Shown here piece after piece: positions 45,759 to 54,541 of a stretch of DNA of 64,000 bases. The stretch comes from Actinacidiphila sp. DG2A-62. GTDB taxonomy: Bacteria > Actinomycetota > Actinomycetes > Streptomycetales > Streptomycetaceae. The notes under the pieces were generated by a model that saw only the letters and a program-made list of their open reading frames with translations, made no database searches and was not told the origin of the DNA. The position numbers were made by a program, and so were the translations under genes. The stretch spans positions 8,437,501 to 8,501,500 of the forward strand of contig NZ_JAYMGI010000002.1 of the NCBI RefSeq assembly GCF_035825295.1, read 5' to 3'. Position 1 is the stretch's first letter. The number at the start of each line of letters is the position of its first letter.

Positions 45759-47002
45759 ATGACCACGACACGTCTCGCCGCGCTCGGCGGCGAGGACCCG
45801 TTGCTGCACGCTCTGGCCGAACGCCTGCTGGGGGTGGCGAAGCCGGCCTGCCCGCGATGCTCGGGCCGGGGGGCGACACGTTCGTCTTCACCCGCGCCGC
45901 CACGCCCGCCGGGGCGACGGCCGGGGCGACGGCCGGCACGGCGCCCGCCGCGGCCACCGCGCTCGCCGGCCGCGGCGAGAGCGTCCGCTACGCCGCGATC
46001 ACCGTGCTCGGCGCCCGCCTGCTGCCCGAGCCGCGGCAGCGCGCGGTGCTCGGCGGGCGCACTGCGCGGGAGTTCGCCGCGCTGCTCGTCGAGCGGCTGC
46101 CCCGGGTGGACGACCTCGGCGACGCCGCGCTGATCGCCTGGGCCGCCGCCGACACCGGCGCCGACGGGCTGGCCGCGGCCCTGGACCGCGTGGCCGCGCT
46201 CGACGCCGACGCCGGCCCGCGCTTCACCGTCGAGGCCGCCTGGGTGCTCTCCGCGCTGGCCGCGGCCCGCGCGAGCGCCGACGTCGAGCGCCCGCTGGCC
46301 GCCGCCCGCGACCGGCTGCTGCGGGCCCGCGTCGGCGACAGCCCGCTGTTCCCGCACGCCACCGGCCCCGGCAAGGTCCCCGGCTACCGGGCGCACGTGA
46401 GCTGCTTCGCCGACCAGACCTACCCGCTGCAGGCGCTCGCCCGCGCGCACGCCACCGGCGACGACCCCGAGGCGCTCGCCGCCGCGGACGCCTGCGCCGC
46501 CCGCATCTGCGAACTGCAGGGCGACGGCGGCCAGTGGTGGTGGCACTACGACGCGCGCACCGGCCGCACCGTCGAGGGCTACCCCGTCTACAGCGTCCAC
46601 CAGCACGCGATGGCGCCCACCGCGCTCTTCGACCTCGCCGACGCCGGCGGCGGCGACTACGGCCGCTGGATCCGCCGCGGCCTGGCCTGGATGGCCGCGC
46701 CGCCCGAACTGGCCGCGGCCGGCGTCGAGGAGCCGATGATCCAGGACGCGCTGGGCGTCACCTGGCGCAAGGTCCACCGCGGCGACCCGCGCAAGGCGGT
46801 CCGCGCCGCCCGGGGCCTGGCCACCCGGGTGCGGCCCGGCGACCGGCTGGCGCTGCTCGACCGCGTGTACCGGCCGGCCGCGATCGACCGCGAGTGCCGG
46901 CCGTACGAGTTCGGCTGGATGCTGCACGCCTGGCTCGCCCCCGCACAACCGCCCGCCGCCGCGTCCCGCACCTGCGCCGCACGCCCGGAGGCCCGGGCAT
47001 GA
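45759..47002 (+). CDS. Helical-repeat (alpha/alpha-toroid-like) protein of glycan locus, unknown function (frameshifted)
   Basis: About 414 residues if one base is restored. Starts TTTRLAALGGEDPLLHALAE; the frame fails after GVAKP and continues as LPAMLGPGGDTFVFTRAA in the next frame, consistent with one G lost at about 45850-45855. The body is a series of Ala-rich helices with YPLQALARAHATGD, GDGGQWWWHYDARTGRTVEGYPVYSVHQHAMAP split by loops, resembling (alpha/alpha)6 barrels of glycan-active or terpene-cyclase-like proteins. The aromatic/His cluster QWWWHYD ... HQHAM could be an active site. No signal peptide. Its stop overlaps the WecG-type gene (ATGA). Function unknown. Confidence 0.72.
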
Positions 47003-47775
47003 GCGGCCGCGTCACCCTCTTCGGCGTCGCGATGGACCCGCTGACGATGGACCAGACCGTTCAGCGGTGCCTGGCCGCCGTGCGCGACGGCGAGCGTCTT
47101 GAGGTCGGCGTCGTCAACGCCGCCAAGCTGGTCGCGATGCGCCGCGACCCGCGGCTGCGCGCCGCCGTCACCGGCTGCGACCTGGTGGTGGCCGACGGCC
47201 AGGCGGTGGTCTGGGCCTGGCCGCTGCGCGCCCGGCTGCCCGAACGGGTCGCCGGCATCGACCTGTTCACCCGGCTGCTGGACGCCGCCGAGCGGGCCGG
47301 CCACAGCGTCTACCTGCTGGGCGCCAAGCCGCACGTGGTCCAGGAGCTGACCCGCCGGCTCGCCCTCAGCCACCCCGCGCTGAAGATCGCCGGCGCCCGC
47401 GACGGCTACTTCTCCGACGCCGAGCAGGAGCAGGTGGCCGACGCCGTCCGCGACAGCGGCGCCGACCTGCTCTTCCTCGGCATGACCTCGCCGAAGAAGG
47501 AGGTCTTCACCGCCGCCCACGGCGCGCGCACCGGCGTGCGCGTCGTGCACGGCGTCGGCGGCTCCTTCGACGTGCTGGCCGGCGTCACCCGCCGGGCCCC
47601 GCGGCTGTGGCAGCGGCTCGGCCTGGAGTGGCTGTACCGGCTGCTCCAGGAACCCCGCCGGCTCGGCCGGCGCTACCTCACCACCAACGCGGCCTTCGTG
47701 ATGATGACGGCCCGCGAACTCGTCCGCCGAACCCCCGCCGTGCCCGTCACCGGGTCCGCGAACAGGAGCTGCTGA
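46999..47775 (+). CDS. WecG/TagA/CpsF-family glycosyltransferase (GT26)
   Basis: A 258-residue transferase of the family that adds ManNAc or ManNAcA to undecaprenyl-PP-GlcNAc. Family motifs: VGVVNAAKLVAMRRDPRL (conserved Asn/Lys region), VVADGQAVVWA (Asp-Gly), YLLGAKPHVVQEL and LLFLGMTSPKKEVF. The following wecC and wecB genes make UDP-ManNAcA, pointing to a WecG-type (ManNAcA) donor rather than TagA-type ManNAc. ATG at 46999 overlaps the upstream helical-repeat gene, and its stop overlaps wecC (TGATG). Confidence 0.88.
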   Translation: MSGRVTLFGVAMDPLTMDQTVQRCLAAVRDGERLEVGVVNAAKLVAMRRDPRLRAAVTGCDLVVADGQAVVWAWPLRARLPERVAGIDLFTRLLDAAERAGHSVYLLGAKPHVVQELTRRLALSHPALKIAGARDGYFSDAEQEQVADAVRDSGADLLFLGMTSPKKEVFTAAHGARTGVRVVHGVGGSFDVLAGVTRRAPRLWQRLGLEWLYRLLQEPRRLGRRYLTTNAAFVMMTARELVRRTPAVPVTGSANRSC

Positions 47776-49031
47776 TGCGCGTCGTCGTGGTTGGACAGGG
47801 CTACGTCGGCCTCCCGCTGGCGATCCGGGCCGCCGAGGTGGGCCACGAGGTCATCGGATACGACGTCGACGCCCGGCGGATCAAGTCGCTGGCCGCCGGC
47901 GTCTCCTTCGTCGAGGACGTCTCCTCCGAACGGGTCGTGGCCGCCATGGACCGCGGCGCCTACCGCCCCAGCGACGCGGCCCGCGACTGCGGCGGCTTCG
48001 ACGTCGCCGTGGTCACCGTGCCCACCCCGCTGCACGAGGGCGTGCCGGACCTGCGCTTCATCGAGGAGTCCGCCCGCACCCTCGCCCGCTACCTGCGCCC
48101 GGGCGCCACCGTGGTGCTGGAGTCCACCACCTACCCGGGCACCACCCAGGAGCTGTTCGCGCCGCTGCTGGAGGACGGCTCGGGCCTGACCGCCGGCGCG
48201 GACTTCCACCTCGGCTACAGCCCCGAGCGGATCGACCCCGGCAACCCGGTGTGGGGCTTCCAGCAGACCCCCAAGGTCGTCTCCGGCGTGGACGCCGCCT
48301 CGCTCAAGGCCGTCCAGGACTTCTACGCCGGGCTGGTCGACACCACCGTGCCGGTCGGCTCCCCGAAGGAGGCGGAGCTGGCCAAGCTGCTGGAGAACAC
48401 CTTCCGGCACGTCAACATCGCGCTGGTCAACGAGATCGCGATGTTCGCCCGCCACCTCGACATCGACGTGTGGCAGGCCATCGACGCCGCGTCCAGCAAG
48501 CCGTTCGGCTTCATGAAGTTCACCCCGGGCCCCGGCGTCGGCGGCCACTGCCTGCCCATCGATCCGTCGTACCTGTCCTGGCGGGTGCAGCGCGAACTCG
48601 GCCAGAGCTTCCGGTTCGTGGAGCTGGCCAACGACATCAACGGCCACATGCCCGAGTACGTCACCCGCCGCATCATCGACGCGTTCAACCGGCGCCGCCG
48701 CTCGGTCAACGGCTCCCGGGTGCTGCTGCTGGGCCTGGCGTACAAGAAGAACACCGGCGACGCCCGCGAGTCGCCGTCGCTGCGCATCTCCCGGCTGCTG
48801 CTGGACATGGGCGCCAAGGTCCGGGCGGCGGACCCGCACGTGGTGGAGACCGCGGCCGTCGACCCCCGCCTGGTGCGGGTCGAGCTGACCCGCAAGGAGA
48901 TCGCGAACGCCGACGTGGTGGTGCTGCTCACCGACCACGACGCCTTCGACTACGATCTGGTCATGGAGCACGCCGGCTTCGTGCTGGACTGCCGCAGGCG
49001 GCTGTCGGGCCCCGCGGTGGAGGTGCTGTGA
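47775..49031 (+). CDS. wecC: Nucleotide-sugar dehydrogenase, probably UDP-N-acetyl-D-mannosamine dehydrogenase
   Basis: NAD+-dependent oxidation of a UDP-sugar to its uronic acid, 418 residues. N-terminal Rossmann VVGQGYVGLPLAIRAAEVGH, VVTVPTPLHEGVPDL, FHLGYSPERIDPGN, Lys of the active site in KEAELAKLLENTFRHVNIA, catalytic Cys in GVGGHCLPIDPSYL and C-terminal LGLAYKKNTGDARESPSL. UDP-ManNAc as substrate is inferred from the adjacent wecB; UDP-GlcNAc or UDP-glucose cannot be excluded. ATG overlaps the previous stop; its own stop overlaps wecB. Confidence 0.9.
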   Translation: MRVVVVGQGYVGLPLAIRAAEVGHEVIGYDVDARRIKSLAAGVSFVEDVSSERVVAAMDRGAYRPSDAARDCGGFDVAVVTVPTPLHEGVPDLRFIEESARTLARYLRPGATVVLESTTYPGTTQELFAPLLEDGSGLTAGADFHLGYSPERIDPGNPVWGFQQTPKVVSGVDAASLKAVQDFYAGLVDTTVPVGSPKEAELAKLLENTFRHVNIALVNEIAMFARHLDIDVWQAIDAASSKPFGFMKFTPGPGVGGHCLPIDPSYLSWRVQRELGQSFRFVELANDINGHMPEYVTRRIIDAFNRRRRSVNGSRVLLLGLAYKKNTGDARESPSLRISRLLLDMGAKVRAADPHVVETAAVDPRLVRVELTRKEIANADVVVLLTDHDAFDYDLVMEHAGFVLDCRRRLSGPAVEVL

Positions 49032-50287
49032 TGCGCGTGGTCTGCGTCGCCGGCGCCCGCCCCAACTACATGAAGACCAAGCCGGTCATGGACGCCCTGG
49101 AGCGGCGCGGCGCCGAGGTGCTGCTGGTGCACACCGGGCAGCACTACGACCCGGCGATGAACGACGTCTTCTTCCGCGACCTCGGCATCCGGCCGCCCGA
49201 CCGGTTCCTCGGCGTCGGTTCCGGCAGCCACGCCGAGCAGACCGGCCGGGTGATGACCGCCTTCGAGCCGCTGCTCGCCGAGACGGCGCCGGACGCCGTC
49301 GTGGTCGTCGGCGACATCAACTCCACGGTGGCCTGCGCCCTGGTCACCGCCAAGGCCGGACCGCTGCTCGCGCACGTCGAGGCGGGGCTGCGCAGCCGCG
49401 ACTGGACCATGCCGGAGGAGGTCAACCGGGTCGTCACCGACCGGGTCAGCGACCTGCTGCTGGCGCCCTCGCCCGACGCGGTCGCCAACCTGCGCGCCGA
49501 GGGGTACCGGGAGGACCAGATCCACCTGGTCGGCAATGTGATGATCGACTCGCTGCTCGCCAACCTCGACCGCGCCACCTCGGGCGACACGCTGGCCCGG
49601 CACGGCGTCACCGCCGGACGCTACGGCCTGGTCACCCTGCACCGCCCGGCCAACGTGGACGACCCCGCGGTGCTCGCCGGCCTGCTGAAAGCCCTCGGCA
49701 CGATCGCCGAACGCCTCCCGCTGCTGCTGCCGGTGCACCCCAGGGCCGCCGAACGCCTGGCCGCGATCGGCGTGCCCGCCGGCGTGCGGACCGTGCCCCC
49801 GGCCGGCTACCTCGACTTCATCGCCCTCCAGCACGGCGCCGCGGTGGTGCTCACCGACTCCGGGGGAGTGCAGGAGGAGACCACCGCGCTCGGCGTGCCC
49901 TGTGTGACCCTGCGGGACAACACCGAGCGTCCGGTCACCGTGGACGAGGGCACCAACGTGCTGGCCGGACGCGACCCGGAGCGCGTCGTCGCCACCGCGC
50001 TCCGCGTCCTGGACGCCCCGCCGCCGCCCCGCCGCCCGGCCCTGTGGGACGGCCGGGCCGGCGACCGCGTCGCCGCCGTGCTGCTGGAGGCCGGCGCGGC
50101 CCCCGGCACGCGCCCGCGGCCCACGGACCGGCCCACGGACCGGCCCACGGACCGGCCCACGGACCGGCCCACGGACCGGCCCACGGACCGGCCCACGGAC
50201 CGGCCCACGGACCGGCCCGCGGACGACGGCCGCGGCACGAACGCGCGGGACGCGCCCTCCGGCTCGCGAACGCCTCCCGCGGGGTGA
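49031..50287 (+). CDS. wecB: UDP-N-acetylglucosamine 2-epimerase with (RPTD)n tail
   Basis: Non-hydrolysing epimerase making UDP-ManNAc from UDP-GlcNAc, 418 residues. Fold starts VVCVAGARPNYMKTKPVMDA; then THTGQHYD-like VHTGQHYDPAMNDVFF, VVVGDINSTVACAL, HVEAGLRSRDWTMPEEVNR, VTLHRPANVD and TDSGGVQEETTALGVPCVTL with UDP-binding residues. After the normal end (AGDRVAAVLLEAG, about 355) comes a tail of eight RPTD units and one RPAD, encoded by nine tandem 12-bp repeats (50117-50224), then a short Arg/Ser-rich end. Start ATG 49031 overlaps the wecC stop; GTG 49028 is possible. Confidence 0.93.
   Translation: MRVVCVAGARPNYMKTKPVMDALERRGAEVLLVHTGQHYDPAMNDVFFRDLGIRPPDRFLGVGSGSHAEQTGRVMTAFEPLLAETAPDAVVVVGDINSTVACALVTAKAGPLLAHVEAGLRSRDWTMPEEVNRVVTDRVSDLLLAPSPDAVANLRAEGYREDQIHLVGNVMIDSLLANLDRATSGDTLARHGVTAGRYGLVTLHRPANVDDPAVLAGLLKALGTIAERLPLLLPVHPRAAERLAAIGVPAGVRTVPPAGYLDFIALQHGAAVVLTDSGGVQEETTALGVPCVTLRDNTERPVTVDEGTNVLAGRDPERVVATALRVLDAPPPPRRPALWDGRAGDRVAAVLLEAGAAPGTRPRPTDRPTDRPTDRPTDRPTDRPTDRPTDRPTDRPADDGRGTNARDAPSGSRTPPAG
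50117..50224 (+). repeat. Nine tandem 12-bp repeats in wecB
   Basis: The unit CGGCCCACGGAC is repeated eight times without change, plus a ninth CGGCCCGCGGAC. It encodes Arg-Pro-Thr-Asp in frame. Copy-number change by slippage would keep the frame and alter only tail length. Confidence 0.95.
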
Positions 50288-50344
50288 CCGCGCACCATAT
50301 GCTCACCATCACGCACCAAAGGGCCGCGAGGGGGAACACACACC

Positions 50345-51499
50345 ATGGATCTCGCTGAGATCTTCCGGGTCATGCGCAGGCGCTGGTACGTACTGCTGCC
50401 GGGCCTGCTGCTGACCGCGGTCCTCGCGGGCGGCGCCTATGCGACGGTGGCCAAGACGTACTCCTCGCAGAGCACCGTGATGCTGCTCAACTCCGAGAAG
50501 GCGACGCAGGAGTTCGACGGCAACCCCTTCCTCAGCACCCAGACCTCGCTGACCGGCATGGCCGACAGCCTGGCCCGCAACCTCAACTCCGACACCTCGG
50601 TGTCCGACCTGCGCGAGCAGGGCGCGACCGGCACCACCAACGCCAAGATCGCCGACAACGCGCTCGGCCCGCTGATGTGGCTCACCGCCACCGGGACCGA
50701 CCCGGACCAGGTGCTGCGCACCGACAAGCTCCTCGCATCGTACGCCGAGAAGCGCCTCGACCAGCTCCAGGACGACCAGTCGGTGAAGACCGAGGCGAAG
50801 ATCCGGATGACGGTGATCGTGCCGCCGCAGACCCCGACCGCGGCCGTCAAGTCCCGCACGGAGTATCTGGTGATGGCCGTGCTCGTGGGCATCGTGATCA
50901 GCCTCACCGCGACGTTCTGGGCCGAGGCCCGCGCCCGGGGCGCCGGGTCGGGCCGCCGCCACGCGGCCGGCCGCGGCACGGACGGCGGCGCGGCGAGCCC
51001 GGCGGGTGCGGCGGCCGGGCCGGACGCTCCGGGCGCGTCCGTCGCCGGCGCGTCAGGGAGCGGCTCGGAACCGCACGTCGCCGCGCCGCGGCCCGCCGCC
51101 GCGCCGCCCGACGCCCTCCGTGCGACGACCGCGCCCGACCCGGAGCCCCTGCGCTCCCGGCCGTCGCGCGGCACCCCCCGGTGGTCGGTCCCGGCCGGCG
51201 GCGACGACGCGGCCGACGACCCCCGCCGGGGCGCCGCACCCGGCGCCGGCACGCACCCGAACGGCATACGCCCCGGCGGCGGGTACGACGGCCCCGCCGG
51301 CCGGGGCGGCGACGCCTCGGACCCCGCCGCCCCGGACGGCTCCGCCGACGACCCCGCGGACCCGGCGCGGGCCGCCTCGGACACGGCGGACCGCTCCGTC
51401 CACGGGGCCCGCCCGGCCGAGCGCCCCGGCGACCTTCCCGCGGCCGGACCGGCCGACGGCACCCCCCTGCCCGAACCGCGCACCTCGCGCTTCGTGTGA
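50345..51499 (+). CDS. Wzz-like polysaccharide chain-length/co-polymerase protein with long disordered tail
   Basis: A 384-residue membrane protein. It starts DLAEIFRVMRRRWYVLLPGL with helix 1 (about 15-37), has an extracytoplasmic Wzz-type domain to about 175 (QSTVMLLNSEKATQ, TPTAAVKSRTEYL just before helix 2), helix 2 (LVMAVLVGIVISLTATFW), then ~185 residues of Gly/Ala/Pro/Asp-rich cytosolic sequence without a kinase domain. It would set polymer length or bridge the export machinery. ATG 50345, 57 nt after wecB; possible co-transcription with it and the flippase 38 nt later. Confidence 0.82.
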   Translation: MDLAEIFRVMRRRWYVLLPGLLLTAVLAGGAYATVAKTYSSQSTVMLLNSEKATQEFDGNPFLSTQTSLTGMADSLARNLNSDTSVSDLREQGATGTTNAKIADNALGPLMWLTATGTDPDQVLRTDKLLASYAEKRLDQLQDDQSVKTEAKIRMTVIVPPQTPTAAVKSRTEYLVMAVLVGIVISLTATFWAEARARGAGSGRRHAAGRGTDGGAASPAGAAAGPDAPGASVAGASGSGSEPHVAAPRPAAAPPDALRATTAPDPEPLRSRPSRGTPRWSVPAGGDDAADDPRRGAAPGAGTHPNGIRPGGGYDGPAGRGGDASDPAAPDGSADDPADPARAASDTADRSVHGARPAERPGDLPAAGPADGTPLPEPRTSRFV

Positions 51500-51537
51500 T
51501 CCCGCGACCCCCGCACCACCCCGGCGAGGAGCCGTCC

Positions 51538-53344
51538 ATGAACAGGGCTCAGGCATCGGAGCGGCACGAGGGGCCGAGCGCTGCCGCCACGACGGGCGGC
51601 GGCGCGCCCGCCCCTGCCCGCGGTCCTGCCGCCGCATCCGAGTCGCCCGCCACCGCCGCCACCGCCACCACCGCCTCAGCCGACGCCGGCGGCACACCGC
51701 CGCTGCCGCGTCCGCGCCGGGTGCCCTCGTGGGCCGTCCAGGACGACGACGAGCCCGACCTGCCGGCCCCGCGCCGCCCCGGCACGCCCACGCCCCGCCG
51801 CCGCCCGCTCCCGCCGAGCCTGGCGCCGACACGAGCGCCGGCCCGGCGCCCGCCCCGAGGCCGACGCCGCGCGGTCCGCCGCCCCCACCACCGCCCCCGC
51901 CGACGCCCCCGCCGCCTTCGGCCGCACCGTCCGCTCCGCCGCCCGCTGGAGCCTGCTGAACACCGTCGCGATCCGGCTCGGCAACTTCGCCACCGGCATC
52001 GTCCTCGCGCGCTTCGTCCTCGACCCGGCGGCCTGGGGCGTCTACGGCATCGCCCAGACCGTGCTGCTGGTGCTGCTGTCGGCCAACGAACTCGGCGTCG
52101 GCCTCGCCATCGTCCGCTGGAACGGCGACCCGCGCCGCTTCGCCCCCACCGTCCTCACCCTCGGCACCCTGTCCAGCGCCGTCCTGTACGTCGCGCTGTT
52201 CGCCTCCGCGCCCGCCGTCGCCGCGGCGCTCGGCTCGCCCGACGCGACCGGCGTGCTGCGGGTGATGTGCGTGTCCGTGCTCATCGACGGCGTCGCCCAG
52301 GTCCCGAACGGCGTGCTCACCCGGGAGTTCCGCCAGGTGCGCCGGCTGGTGCTGGACGCCCTCAACTTCGTGCTCAGCACCGGGATCACCCTCGTGCTCG
52401 CCTTCGCCGGGTGGGGCGCGATGAGCTTCGCGGTCGGCGCGGTCGTCGGCAACGCCGCGGGGCTCGTCGGCGCGGCCGTCGCGGCCCCCGGCACCCTGCG
52501 CTTCGGCTGGGACCCCCGCCAGGCCCGCGCCCTGCTGCGGTTCGGACTGCCGCTGGCCGGCGCGAGCCTGCTCGCCCTGGGCGTGGTCAACATCGACACC
52601 ATGGTCGTCGGATCGACCCTGGGCAAGGTCCAACTCGGGTTCTACGTCCTCGCGTTCAACGTCTCGGGCTGGCCGGTGCGGATCATCTCCGAGGCCGCCC
52701 GCCGGGTCTCCTTCGCCGGCTTCTCCCGGCTCGCCGACACCCCCGCCGCCCTCGCCAGGGGATTCAGCCGGGCCCTGGGCGTCCTGGTCACCGGCGCCGT
52801 ACCGCTGTGCGTCCTGATGGGCGTGCTGGCCGGACCCCTGGTCCGGCTCGTCTACGGCGGCCAGTGGTCGCCCGCCTCCCGCGCGCTGCCGTGGCTGATG
52901 GCGCTCGGCCTGGTGCGCATCGGCTGCGAACTCGCCTACGACTGCCTGGTGGTCATCGGCAGGCGCCGGCTGCTGGTGGTCGTCCAGGCGCTGTGGCTCG
53001 GCGCGCTCGCCGCCGTCCTGGTCGCCGGCGCCCGGCTGGGCGGCATCGTCGGCGTCGCCCAGGGCCACGTCCTGGTCGCCGCCGGCCTGGTCGTCCCGGT
53101 CTTCGCGGCGGCGCTGCGCAGCGGCGGCATAGGGCTGCGCTGGATCGCCCGCGCCTGCGCCTGGCCGGCGCTGGGCGGCGCCGCCATGGCCGCCACCACG
53201 TACCTGCTCCACCACCGGCTCGGCGACGGCGTGCCGGCCCTGCTCGTCACCGCTGCCGCCGCCTTCGCGGTGTACGCGCTGTGCGTGCTGCCGAGCCGCC
53301 GGTTCCTGCGCGGCGCCACGCCCTCAGAACCCTCACCGAGGTGA
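51538..53344 (+). CDS. Wzx-type oligosaccharide flippase (MOP superfamily, frameshifted)
   Basis: Lipid-linked oligosaccharide exporter of ~600 residues. The ATG at 51538 (GAGGAG upstream) opens a frame encoding an Ala/Pro-rich leader ending VPSWAVQDDDEPDLPAP. The transporter itself (RWSLLNTVAIRLGNFATG ... REFRQVRRLVLDALNFVL ... ALPWLMALGLVRIGCEL, about 12-14 helices) is in a different frame to the stop at 53344. The shift lies in the GC-rich linker at about 51775-51870; two lost bases, with PAPAEPGADTSAGPAPAP readable between, explain it best. The helical part matches PF13440-type flippases. The neighbouring Wzz and polymerase suggest a Wzx/Wzy route. Confidence 0.82.
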
Positions 53345-53350
53345 TCCCGC

Positions 53351-54511
53351 ATGCTCCGCGACACGTTCCGTGACAGATTCCGCGCCAGAAGGCACCTGAT
53401 CGCGTCCGTCTGCGCGGCGGCCGTGGCGGCCGTCGTGCTCTCGGTGGTGCTGGCCGAACGCTCGGGGGAGACCCGTACCGCGGCCGACTGCCCGGTCCAG
53501 GCCCTGGTGTGCAAGCCCGGCCAGCTCGACACGGTGACCTCCTCGGGGCCGCCGGCCACCACCGCCTCCACCGCGCCGCCGCAGGCCGACGACGCCAGGG
53601 CTCCCGGCGCCTCCCTGCCGAAGCCGACGACGACCGCCCCGCCCGGCACCCGGTCCGCGCCCCGGACGACGGCCGCCGCGACGGCGTCGGGCCCCTGCGA
53701 GACGCCGGGCGCGTGCGGCTTCCCCGACGCCTCCACCACCGGGCCGCGGCTGCCGCTGAAGACCGTCCGGTCCGGCGACCTGACCATCAGGACCGACAAG
53801 GAGGTCATCCGCGGCTGGGACCTGACCGGCTCGCTCGACGTCTACGCCAACGACGTGACCGTCATCGACAGCCGCATCGACTCCGCCAACTGGTGGGGCG
53901 TCAACCTGCGCCCCGGCTACCACGGCCTGCGGGTGCTGCACAACGAGATCACCGCCCGCCCCGGCAAGGGCCCGGACAACGGCGGCGTCGACTACGCGGT
54001 GGCCAACATGAGCACCAGCTCCGTCGAGGTCGGCTGGAACGACGTGTCGGTGTTCGGCAACGCGCTGTCCATGGGCCAGGGCAGCATCCACGACAACTAC
54101 GTCCACGGCATCGTCCCGTTCGTCAACCAGGGCGGCGAGTACCAGCACGCCGACGCGGTGATCAGCAACGGCGGCGGCACCGGCGAGCTGTCCATCCGTC
54201 ACAACACGCTGCTCAACCCGGTGCCCCTGGACAAGGGCGCCTCCGCCAGCATCGGCCTGTTCGCCGACTCCGCCCCGGTCGCCCACACCACCGTGGACGG
54301 CAACTGGCTGGCCGGCGGCGCCTACGCCCTCTACGGCGGCGGCCCCGGCTCCCACCACATCGTCGTCACCGGCAACATCTTCTCCTCCCAGTACCACCCG
54401 CACTGCGGCGCGTACGGGCCGGTCACCGCCTGGAACTTCGACGGCGAGGGCAACAGGTGGAGCGACAACCGGATGTCCGACGGCACCCCCGTCGTCCCGG
54501 AGAAGCCGTGA
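53351..54511 (+). CDS. Membrane-anchored or secreted right-handed beta-helix protein
   Basis: A 386-residue exported protein. A basic start and one hydrophobic helix (LIASVCAAAVAAVVLSVVLA, about 16-35) lead to a Thr/Pro/Ala-rich linker (to about 110). Then a parallel beta-helix with repeated short strands: VIRGWDLTGSLDVYANDVTV, IDSANWWGVNLRPGYHGLRV, SSVEVGWNDVSVFGNALSMG, ELSIRHNTLL, TTVDGNWLAGGAYALYGGG. The fold is that of pectate-lyase-like and polysaccharide lyase/epimerase proteins; GEYQHADAVIS may be catalytic. Starts 6 nt after the flippase stop, so it is part of the export operon and probably acts on the polymer outside the cell. Confidence 0.8.
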   Translation: MLRDTFRDRFRARRHLIASVCAAAVAAVVLSVVLAERSGETRTAADCPVQALVCKPGQLDTVTSSGPPATTASTAPPQADDARAPGASLPKPTTTAPPGTRSAPRTTAAATASGPCETPGACGFPDASTTGPRLPLKTVRSGDLTIRTDKEVIRGWDLTGSLDVYANDVTVIDSRIDSANWWGVNLRPGYHGLRVLHNEITARPGKGPDNGGVDYAVANMSTSSVEVGWNDVSVFGNALSMGQGSIHDNYVHGIVPFVNQGGEYQHADAVISNGGGTGELSIRHNTLLNPVPLDKGASASIGLFADSAPVAHTTVDGNWLAGGAYALYGGGPGSHHIVVTGNIFSSQYHPHCGAYGPVTAWNFDGEGNRWSDNRMSDGTPVVPEKP

Positions 54512-54541
54512 CACCCACCGCTGTCTGAAAGGAGGACACGC

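Noticed and set aside
50117..50224. Possible CRISPR array
   Set aside because: The repeats are 12-bp head-to-tail units without spacers, inside the wecB reading frame.
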